From assembly GCA_023397475.1 (NCBI GenBank), contig JAEWUD010000012.1, positions 106,002 through 170,001 on the forward strand: a DNA stretch of 64,000 bases, given 5' to 3'. Below are positions 15,777 to 23,037 of the stretch, in pieces. Below the pieces are notes generated by a model. It was not told where the DNA came from, made no database searches, and saw only the letters and a list, made by a program, of their open reading frames with translations. This DNA is from Bacillota bacterium. GTDB lineage: Bacteria > Bacillota > Clostridia > Saccharofermentanales > Saccharofermentanaceae. The translations under genes were made by a program, and so were the position numbers. Position 1 is the stretch's first letter; the number at the start of each line of letters is the position of its first letter.

Positions 15777-17213
15777 GTGAGATTTTTTCGAGGGTTTGCG
15801 GCGGTGATGATTACGATGGCTCTGCTGATTCCGACCGGATGTGCGGGCGGGACGGGTACGGTATCATCGCTGCCGTCGGAGATCACGGTCGGCCTAGTGA
15901 TGAATGAGACGACGGTGCCGGAGATTCAATCGGATGCGTCGGAGATGGTGACGGAGACAACGGGAGCCGCTCCTGTGGTTCCGATTTCGGAAGTCACGGA
16001 TGGCGAAGGCGGCACGTTTTCGATTTTGGCGTGGGACGACTCGTTGAAGTCGAAGATTGATCAGTATTTTCTTGCTGAGCATCCGGATTTTGTCTATGAG
16101 TATCGCACGGTCTCTAAGAATGAATATAAGTCGAGTTTGGAGGCTGCGCTGGTAACCGATGATGCGCCGGATGTTTTTTTGCTGGATGCGTCGTTCGCGC
16201 GGGATTTCCTTTTGAACGGGCGCGTGTTGACAGTGGATCGTTTAGGGATATCGGCGGATGAATTGTCGGGTCAGTATGCTTCTACTTACCAGTATATGCA
16301 GACGGATGAGGGTGCGATCAAGGCGTTGGGACTCGAGTTGGCCCCGGCTGGGATTTTCTATAATCGCACGGTTGCGCGTAATGTTTTTGGCACCGATGAC
16401 CCCGCGACGGTCGGGGCGGAACTCTCGTCGTGGGCGGGTATTTTGCAGACGGCGCGCGAGGTGTCGGGAATGTCGCAGGGGAGTGTGAAGTTGACGCCTG
16501 ATTTCGATTTTCTTGAGGCAGGATATTTCTTCTCGCGGACGACGCCGTGGATCGCGGAGGGGAAGGTCAGTTTGGATCCCGTTGCGGAAGCGTATCTGGA
16601 CATCTATGCAGGGTTTCTCAATGAGGGTTTGACGTTTACCGAGGCGCCGGGCTCGACGGCTTGGTATACGCACGCGGTGGACCGCTCGACGCTTTTGTAT
16701 TTCACTACGTGGGAGGATTTCTCACAGCATATGGGATTTGGATATTTGGAGGACGGAATCACGGTTGATCCTCTGGCGAATCCAACGACGGGCGACTGGG
16801 GCGTTTGTGCGGCTCCCGGGGGTTTTTTCGCGGGAGGGACATGGATTGCCGCGTCGGTCTCGAATGACAAGCGCGCCACAACGGCGGAGTTGATGCGATT
16901 CTTTACGGTGCGTGATGCGAGTGCGAAGATTCTCGCCGAAGCGGGGACATTTGTGAATAACCGGGCGGCGATGGAGGCTCTGGCGGCGGATCCGTTGCGG
17001 AACAGTCTCTTACTCGGCGGTCAGAATCCGTATGCTGTGCTGACGGCATCGGCGGCGGCGGCGAATCTTTCGACTGCATCGGATCGTGATTTGTTGATTG
17101 AGGAGGTTTTTTTTGCGATCGCAAGGGGATATCAGGCGGGGACGATTCCTACGATCGGAGCCGCTCGCGAGGTTTTCCTGACGGATTGTGAGGATCTTCG
17201 TCTGGCGTCCTGA
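15777..17213 (+). CDS. Extracellular solute-binding protein, sugar type (lipoprotein-like)
   Basis: 478 residues from a GTG start with GGAGG seven bases upstream. A short signal sequence ends IPTGCAGG, a lipobox-like site with Pro rather than Leu at -3; the Cys would be lipid-modified. The mature protein resembles family-1 binding proteins of ABC sugar importers: GTFSILAWDDSLKSKIDQYF, then a DAPDVFLLDASFARDFL stretch and LAPAGIFYNRTVARNVFG. It should capture oligosaccharides at the outer membrane face. No permease or ATPase gene adjoins it; the next gene is cellobiose phosphorylase, so cello-oligosaccharides are a reasonable guess. The permeases must be elsewhere or lost. Confidence 0.82.
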   Translation: MRFFRGFAAVMITMALLIPTGCAGGTGTVSSLPSEITVGLVMNETTVPEIQSDASEMVTETTGAAPVVPISEVTDGEGGTFSILAWDDSLKSKIDQYFLAEHPDFVYEYRTVSKNEYKSSLEAALVTDDAPDVFLLDASFARDFLLNGRVLTVDRLGISADELSGQYASTYQYMQTDEGAIKALGLELAPAGIFYNRTVARNVFGTDDPATVGAELSSWAGILQTAREVSGMSQGSVKLTPDFDFLEAGYFFSRTTPWIAEGKVSLDPVAEAYLDIYAGFLNEGLTFTEAPGSTAWYTHAVDRSTLLYFTTWEDFSQHMGFGYLEDGITVDPLANPTTGDWGVCAAPGGFFAGGTWIAASVSNDKRATTAELMRFFTVRDASAKILAEAGTFVNNRAAMEALAADPLRNSLLLGGQNPYAVLTASAAAANLSTASDRDLLIEEVFFAIARGYQAGTIPTIGAAREVFLTDCEDLRLAS

Positions 17214-17278
17214 TCTGATAATCCATGTTTATGTAAGGTCTATGTGAAAATTTGATGTGAATTCTCTGATAAAGTGGG

Positions 17279-17307
17279 TTCACAAGGAGTCAATCGGATA
17301 CTATAAT
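17279..17307 (+). promoter_or_regulatory. Promoter of cellobiose phosphorylase
   Basis: TTCACA, 17-bp spacer, TATAAT: the best -10 match outside the tandem rRNA region. Confidence 0.7.
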
Positions 17308-17316
17308 GAAGGCACG

Positions 17317-17324
17317 AAACGTTT
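17317..17324. promoter_or_regulatory. AAACGTTT operator candidate
   Basis: An 8-bp palindrome with a central CG immediately downstream of the expected start point. It has the form of LacI-family half-sites (also used by CcpA-type proteins). A repressor here would block cbp transcription. Confidence 0.4.
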
Positions 17325-17369
17325 AACCCGAGTTTTTCGTAAGGGTAAACAATAATGGAGGGCATGAGA

Positions 17370-19805
17370 ATGAAGTTTGGGCATTTTGACGATTCCCGTC
17401 GCGAGTATGTCATCGAGACGCCGAAGACCCCGTTCCCCTGGATCAACTATCTCGGAAGTGAGGACTTTTTCGGTCTGATCTCTAACACCGCAGGCGGATA
17501 CAATTTCTACAAGGATGCCCGCATGCGCCGCATTACGCGTTTCCGCTACAACAATATCCCTGTCGACGACGGCGGACGTTATTATTACATTAAGGACGGT
17601 GAGACGGTTTGGAATCCCGGTTACAAGCCGGTGAAGACCGAATTGGATTCCTACGAGTGCCGTCATGGTATGGGTTACACCACATTTACTTCTTCCAAGA
17701 ACGGCCTATCCGCGCAGCTTCTGGCGTTTGTTCCGCTGGGATACAAGGGCGAGATCAATCGCCTGACGCTGGAGAACAATTCGACCGAAGTGAAGACCGT
17801 ATCGGTTTTCTCTCTTCGCGAGTGGTGTCTCTGGGATGCATCGGACGATATGCTCAACTTCCAGCGTAATTTCTCGACCGGGCAGGTCGAGGTCGAGAAC
17901 GGCGTCGTCTACCATAAGACCGAGTATCGCGAGAGAAGAAATCACTACGCGTTCTACTCGGTGAACCGTCCGGTCGACGGTTTTGATACCCAGCTTGAAG
18001 ATTTCCTCGGCATGTACAACGGCTTTGATCGTCCGGATGTTGTTTTCGCCGGTGAGTCCAAGAACACGATTGCTGACGGTTGGCAGCCCTGCGCGAGCCA
18101 CAAGAACGTTATCACATTGCAGCCCGGCGAGAAGCAGAGCCTGATTTATATCCTCGGCTATTGTGAGTTGCCCGAGGCGGAGAAGTGGGAAGCGCTTCAC
18201 GTCATCAATAAGAAGCCGGCCAAGGCGATGATCGAGCAGTTTGCGACCTGTGCGCAGGTCGACGCCGCGATGGATGCCCTTCGCAAGAATTGGGATCGAC
18301 TGCTGTCTCTGTACAACGTTGAGATCAAGGATGAGAAGACGGCTCGCATGGTCAATATCTGGAATCCTTACCAGTGCATGGTCACCTTCAATATGAGCCG
18401 TTCCGCTTCGTATTTCGAGTCGGGCGTCGGCAGAGGCCTCGGCTTCCGCGATTCTTCGCAGGACCTCCTCGGCTTCGTCCATCAGATTCCGGAGCGCGCC
18501 AGAGAGAGAATTCTTGACATCGCGGCGACGCAGTTCAGAGACGGCGGCTGCTACCACCAGTATCAGCCGCTCACGAAGAAGGGCAACAATGATATCGGCG
18601 GCGGCTTCAACGACGATCCGCTCTGGCTCATCGCCGGAACAGCGGCGTACATTAAGGAGACAGGCGACTTCTCGATTCTTGACGCGGCCACACCGTACGA
18701 CTGTAATCCGAACGACACGGGTTCTCTCCTCGAGCATCTGGCGGCCTCCTTCAACCATGTCGTCGACAACAAGGGTCCTCACGGACTTCCCTTGATCGGC
18801 CGCGCGGACTGGAACGACTGTTTGAACCTGAACTGCCATTCGACAACGCCGGGCGAGTCTTTCCAGACCTTCGGCACCGCGGACGGTCGTGTCGCCGAGT
18901 CTGTCCTGATCGCCGGCATGTTTGTCGCGATCGGACCGGAGCTCGTCGAACTCTATAAGAGAAAAGGCATGAACGACAAGGCAGAAGCCGCGCAGAAAGA
19001 GATCGACGCGATGCGCGAGACGGTCTTGACGCACGGATATGACGGCGAGTGGTTCCTGCGTGCCTATGATGCCTTCGGAGCCAAGATCGGTTCGAAGGAG
19101 TGCGATGAGGGCAAGATCTTCATCGAGTCCCAGGGCTACTGCGTCATGGCCGGTATCGGTGTCGAGGACGGCCGTGCCTTGAAGGCATTGAACTCCGTTC
19201 GTGATATTCTCGAGTGCGAACACGGAATTGTACTGCAACAGCCCGCGTACCAGACCTATCACAGCAACCTGGGCGAGTGCTCTTCGTATCCGCCGGGATA
19301 CAAGGAGAACGCGGGTATCTTCTGTCACAATAATCCGTGGATCATGATCGCCGAGACGGTGATCGGTCGCGGCGGCAGAGCTTTCGATCTATATAAGAAG
19401 ATCGCTCCGGCTTACAGAGAAGAGATCAGCGACTTGCACCGCAACGAACCCTATGTGTATTCACAGATGATCGCCGGTAAGGACGCCAGCCGTATGGGCG
19501 AGGCGAAGAACTCCTGGCTGACGGGAACCGCGGCGTGGAACTTCGTCGCGATTTCGCAGGCGATCCTCGGCGTGAAGCCCGGCTATGACGGTCTTACCGT
19601 CGATCCTTGCATCCCGGCTTCCTGGGATGAGTACACGGTAACGCGTATGTTCCGCGGTGCCAAATACGTGATCCACATCACGAATCCGAAGGGTGTCGAG
19701 AAGGGTATCGCATCGATTACCGTCGACGGCACATCTATCTCCGGCAACGTGATCCCGGTCTATCCGGAAGGCACGACACATGCTGTCGAAGTCGTGATGG
19801 GCTGA
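17370..19805 (+). CDS. cbpA: Cellobiose phosphorylase (GH94)
   Basis: 811 residues from the ATG at 17370 (MKFGHFDDSRREYVI), with GGAGGG seven bases upstream. It catalyses cellobiose + phosphate to glucose-1-phosphate + glucose in the cytoplasm, saving one ATP per disaccharide. The N-terminal motif PFPWINYLGSEDFFGLISNTAGGY and RITRFRYNNIPVD closely match clostridial cellobiose phosphorylases. The (alpha/alpha)6 barrel contains LIGRADWNDCLNLNC, with the conserved Asp acting as general acid, and later NAGIFCHNNPW. Length matches the family (~810). It has its own promoter and operator-like site. It is separated by mnmA and a hydrolase from a cellodextrin phosphorylase, completing a phosphorolytic pathway. 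Confidence 0.95.
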   Translation: MKFGHFDDSRREYVIETPKTPFPWINYLGSEDFFGLISNTAGGYNFYKDARMRRITRFRYNNIPVDDGGRYYYIKDGETVWNPGYKPVKTELDSYECRHGMGYTTFTSSKNGLSAQLLAFVPLGYKGEINRLTLENNSTEVKTVSVFSLREWCLWDASDDMLNFQRNFSTGQVEVENGVVYHKTEYRERRNHYAFYSVNRPVDGFDTQLEDFLGMYNGFDRPDVVFAGESKNTIADGWQPCASHKNVITLQPGEKQSLIYILGYCELPEAEKWEALHVINKKPAKAMIEQFATCAQVDAAMDALRKNWDRLLSLYNVEIKDEKTARMVNIWNPYQCMVTFNMSRSASYFESGVGRGLGFRDSSQDLLGFVHQIPERARERILDIAATQFRDGGCYHQYQPLTKKGNNDIGGGFNDDPLWLIAGTAAYIKETGDFSILDAATPYDCNPNDTGSLLEHLAASFNHVVDNKGPHGLPLIGRADWNDCLNLNCHSTTPGESFQTFGTADGRVAESVLIAGMFVAIGPELVELYKRKGMNDKAEAAQKEIDAMRETVLTHGYDGEWFLRAYDAFGAKIGSKECDEGKIFIESQGYCVMAGIGVEDGRALKALNSVRDILECEHGIVLQQPAYQTYHSNLGECSSYPPGYKENAGIFCHNNPWIMIAETVIGRGGRAFDLYKKIAPAYREEISDLHRNEPYVYSQMIAGKDASRMGEAKNSWLTGTAAWNFVAISQAILGVKPGYDGLTVDPCIPASWDEYTVTRMFRGAKYVIHITNPKGVEKGIASITVDGTSISGNVIPVYPEGTTHAVEVVMG

Positions 19806-19838
19806 TCCTGATTACATTCTATGATCATTGAAAAGATT

Positions 19839-19884
19839 GGGGCTGTTGCATCCTGAACGTAAAGGTTCAGGATGTAACAGCCCC
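19839..19884 (+). terminator. Terminator of cellobiose phosphorylase
   Basis: 20-bp stem GGGGCTGTTGCATCCTGAAC with its near-perfect complement (one mismatch) and a 6-base loop, followed by TTATCC. Same family as 8381. Confidence 0.85.
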
Positions 19885-19886
19885 TT

Positions 19887-20244
19887 ATCCTTGCAAGAAG
19901 CTGGAATGAGCGCCACCTGCCGGGCCTATGGGCGAAAATACCCGCATCCCTCAATCGCGCCCTAAATCAGGGTCGATGGAGTCTATTCCTCATTGTTTAT
20001 CAATGATTACCGCCCAAATCGGAGGGTAGGCAGATTCTTATACTACTTCGAAGTGTCGTAGACGAGATTTACCAATTATGGCGTCGCGTCGCTTTGCTGG
20101 AATCAAGATCAAATCCCGGTGATGCCCGACGGGGCTAGTTTGTGGACGAAAGTGCCCCGAATGACCGATTAATCCACAAATCGCAAGATATAACAGCCAA
20201 AGGTAGTCATTAACGATCTAACCAATCCAGTCGAACAAAGAGAA
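19887..20244 (+). repeat. Repeat module following the terminator (copy 2) and adjacent non-coding DNA
   Basis: 19887-20010 matches 8433-8560 (TTGCAAGAAGCTGGAATGAG, TATGGGCGAAAATACCC, TTTATCAATGATTACC). From 20040 to 20244 no gene or known RNA is recognisable. Confidence 0.65.
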
Positions 20245-20302
20245 GGAGCGCCGCGTCAGTCGCGGCGCGAACATTAAACTGCGCCGGCCCCGCCGGCGCT
20301 CC
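20245..20302. repeat. GC-rich foldback element, copy 2
   Basis: GGAGCGCCG pairs with CGGCGCTCC at the ends, with internal hairpins GCCGCG/CGCGGC and GCCGG/CCGGC. Closest to copy 1. Confidence 0.75.
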
Positions 20303-20337
20303 TTCATTTCTCTTGGGGAGCCTGGCAGGCGATTGTT

Positions 20338-20650
20338 TGTCAATGATAACCACTAAAATTCGATGGGACTTGCAAATTTATACTTCCTCATTGAGCAATA
20401 ACGACGTTATTTGTCAATGATAACCACTAAAATACAATGGGACTTACAAATTTATACTTCCTCATTGAGCAATAACGACTTTATTTGTCAATGATAACCA
20501 CTAAAATTCGATGGGACTCGCAAGTTTATACTTCCTCATCGAGCAATAACCGCGTTATTTATCAATGATAACCACTAAAATTCAATGGGACTCGCAAATT
20601 TATACTTCCTCATTGAGCAATAACGACGTTATTCGCCAATAACTAATATT
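20338..20650 (+). repeat. 74-bp tandem repeat array, copy 2
   Basis: Units start TGTCAATGATAACCACTAAAA at 20338, 20412, 20486 and 20560, with a decayed unit at 20634; the period is exactly 74. Compared with the 8609 array the second motif reads CTCATTGAG instead of CTCAATGAG. Adjacent units here are more alike than units of different arrays, which suggests local amplification. Confidence 0.92.
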
Positions 20651-20719
20651 TAAACCCGTACATCTGACCGATTTTTATACTACTTCGGGGTGTTGATGAC
20701 CAGCTTAATCCACTTCAGC

Positions 20720-20773
20720 GGAGCGCCGGACCGCGGCGCGACAACTAATCTGCGCCGGCCCCGCGGTCGCTCC
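20720..20773. repeat. GC-rich foldback element, copy 3, abutting a promoter
   Basis: GGAGCG pairs with CGCTCC and ACCGCGG with CCGCGGT, with a CCGG bulge. The outer stem is kept although the sequence differs from copies 1 and 2. Its last base touches the TTGACA of the mnmA promoter. Confidence 0.7.
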
Positions 20774-20802
20774 TTGACAAAGCGCCCGCTGTACTTTGTA
20801 AT
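20774..20802 (+). promoter_or_regulatory. Promoter of mnmA
   Basis: TTGACA, 17-bp spacer, TGTAAT. Confidence 0.6.
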
Positions 20803-20882
20803 GAAGGGACGAACTATTTTCTGCCGCACGTCGATCATCGGCTGTGCCAAAAAATTTCCGATGCAAAGGATGTCACCCCACA

Positions 20883-21986
20883 ATGGAAGACTCGCGGGAG
20901 AACAACAAGAATAAACGCGTCCTGGTTGCGATGAGCGGCGGTGTTGACAGCTCGGTCGCGGCGCTTCTTCTCAAGGAGCAGGGTTACGATGTGACCGGTG
21001 CGACGCTCCAGATCTGGCCGGATCTCTGTGATGAGACGGCGAAGGCGGATGTCGGTTGTTGCTCCCTGTCCGCGGTTGAGGACGCGCGGCGCGTGGCGAA
21101 CAGCATCGGTATTCCGTATTATGTTCTGAACTTCAAAGGAATTTTCGAGGATACCGTGATCCGTCCTTTCATTGAAGAGTATCTTGCCGGCAGAACTCCG
21201 AATCCCTGTGTTCTGTGCAATCATTATGTGAAGTTCCAGGCGATGCTTGAGAAGGCGATCGCACTGGGATTCGATTATCTGGCAACGGGACATTACGCTC
21301 GCGTCACCCAAGACCCGGCGACGGGCGAGTTCGAGCTGCGTGCCGATCCATTGAATCCCAAAGACCAAACGTACGCGTTGTATCAACTGGATCAGCATGC
21401 TCTGTCACATCTTCTTCTTCCGATCTACGGATATCCGAAGGAGGAGATCCGTGCGATCGCGACGCGGGCGAATTTGCCTGTCGCCAACAAGCCGGACAGC
21501 CAGGAGATCTGCTTTGTGAAGGACGGCAACTATGCGGACTTTATCGCCGAGCGAACCGGAACCGGTACTATGCCGGGCGATTTTACAGATCGCGACGGGA
21601 AGGTTCTCGGGAAACATAAAGGAATTATCCACTACACGGTCGGCCAACGCAAAGGCATCGGCATCGCGGCGGAGAATCCGTACTACGTTATTCGTATCGA
21701 TAAAGAAGCGAACCGGGTAATCTTAGGATCCAATGAGGATCTATACACGCGAACACTGATCGCAGACGCGGTCCACTCGATCAGCGGGCGCGCTTTTGCA
21801 CTTCCGATGCGCGTCGAGGCGAAGATCCGTTACTCGGCGAAGGCGATTCCCGCCGTTGTCGAAGATGCGGGAGACAACAAGGTTCGCGTTACGTTTGACA
21901 CATCGGTTCGCGCCGTAACTCCGGGACAGGCCGTGGTCTTCTATCAGGAAGAACGGGTTCTCGGCGGCGCGACGATCGACTCGTGA
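20883..21986 (+). CDS. mnmA: tRNA 2-thiouridine synthase MnmA
   Basis: 367 residues from the ATG at 20883; an upstream GTG at 20844 would add 13 non-family residues. The enzyme adenylates and thiolates U34 of tRNA-Glu, -Gln and -Lys. PP-loop ATP motif SGGVDSS (residues 18-24), catalytic Cys109 in NPCVLCN, and second Cys in QEICFVKDGNY. The C-terminal TVGQRKGIGIA and RYSAK regions bind tRNA. The spacing from an AAGGA site is long (12), so translation may be modest. It is the first gene of a short operon with a hydrolase (next ATG 15 bases after the stop) and possibly cellodextrin phosphorylase. Confidence 0.95.
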   Translation: MEDSRENNKNKRVLVAMSGGVDSSVAALLLKEQGYDVTGATLQIWPDLCDETAKADVGCCSLSAVEDARRVANSIGIPYYVLNFKGIFEDTVIRPFIEEYLAGRTPNPCVLCNHYVKFQAMLEKAIALGFDYLATGHYARVTQDPATGEFELRADPLNPKDQTYALYQLDQHALSHLLLPIYGYPKEEIRAIATRANLPVANKPDSQEICFVKDGNYADFIAERTGTGTMPGDFTDRDGKVLGKHKGIIHYTVGQRKGIGIAAENPYYVIRIDKEANRVILGSNEDLYTRTLIADAVHSISGRAFALPMRVEAKIRYSAKAIPAVVEDAGDNKVRVTFDTSVRAVTPGQAVVFYQEERVLGGATIDS

Positions 21987-22000
21987 AGGAGGCAGGGCAG

Positions 22001-23002
22001 ATGACAGAATGTACGACACTCTCTACATCGGCATCCGACGGGCTGCAACTCTCTACGTTGTTGTGGGAGAACAAGGCTGTACCGCCCAAAGCCGCATTGC
22101 TGATTGTTCACGGGATGACCGAAATGGCGTCGCGATATCAGGAATTTGCCTCCTATCTCTGCGATAACGGAGTTCTTGTGATCTCGTTTGACCTTCGCGG
22201 GCACGGTGCGACCTCTCCGGACTCCGTGGATCGCGGCTTTTTCGCGAAAAGCCACGGCGAGGATCTCCTCGTCTCTGATGTTCTTCAGGTTCGCGCCCAC
22301 CTGGATGAACTCCTTCAAACGCGCGGGACGCCGGATCTTCCGGTGTTCCTTCTCGGGCACAGCATGGGCTCGATGATCGCGTCTGCCGTGATGAAGAAGA
22401 CCGGCGGTCATGGACTTGCCGGGCTCATTCTCTCTGGACTTCCGGAGTGCCCCGGAGCGACCAAGGCGGGGCTTGGAATCGCCAAACTGCAGAGCCGCCT
22501 TCTCGGACCCCGTTCTGAAGGGAAACTTCTTACAAAGATGGCTTTCGGGAAGAACAATGCCCGCATCCATCCCTTGCGTACCGAGAAAGACTGGCTGACC
22601 AGAGATGAGCGGATTGTCGACTTGTATATCGCGAGTCCGGATTGCATGTTTCTCTTCAAGGCGGCAGGATTTGTCACACTTCTTTCACTGACACTTGGGA
22701 CAATCGAACCGAATCTTCTCTCCGATGTCGTAAAATCCCTTCCGGTTCTTCTGATCGCCGGTGAAGCGGATCCGGTCGGAGGCTACGGTAAGGCACCACA
22801 GGACATGGCGGCGCGTATGAAGGCCGCCAAGATGCCCGTCACGCTGCGGTTGTATCCGGAAGCCCGTCACGAGGTCTTGAACGAGACCAATCGCAACGAA
22901 GTGTTCAGTGATGTTCTTAATTTCATCGCCACACAACGCGAGGATCCGCTCGCTCGTGCGATGGCGAGCGGCCCGGGGGCGACAAGTGAGCCATTATCCT
23001 GA
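22001..23002 (+). CDS. Alpha/beta hydrolase, monoacylglycerol-lipase-like (serine aminopeptidase S33 fold)
   Basis: 333 residues from the ATG at 22001, with AAGGAGG eight bases upstream. Motifs in order: oxyanion region VHGMTEMASRYQEFA, the ISFDLRGHGATS strand typical of lysophospholipase/monoglyceride lipases, nucleophile elbow GHSMGS (Ser), IAGEADPVGG (Asp) and EARHEVLNE (His). All catalytic-triad positions are present. It probably hydrolyses a lipid monoester in the cytoplasm; the substrate is unknown. It lies between mnmA and a GH94 gene with short gaps and is likely co-transcribed. Confidence 0.88.
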   Translation: MTECTTLSTSASDGLQLSTLLWENKAVPPKAALLIVHGMTEMASRYQEFASYLCDNGVLVISFDLRGHGATSPDSVDRGFFAKSHGEDLLVSDVLQVRAHLDELLQTRGTPDLPVFLLGHSMGSMIASAVMKKTGGHGLAGLILSGLPECPGATKAGLGIAKLQSRLLGPRSEGKLLTKMAFGKNNARIHPLRTEKDWLTRDERIVDLYIASPDCMFLFKAAGFVTLLSLTLGTIEPNLLSDVVKSLPVLLIAGEADPVGGYGKAPQDMAARMKAAKMPVTLRLYPEARHEVLNETNRNEVFSDVLNFIATQREDPLARAMASGPGATSEPLS

Positions 23003-23037
23003 TTTCCCAAACGAAATACACTATGGAGGTAAACCCT

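Noticed and set aside
17706..19328. 540-residue antisense frame inside cellobiose phosphorylase
   Set aside because: A mirror of the codon bias of the sense gene; no family resemblance.
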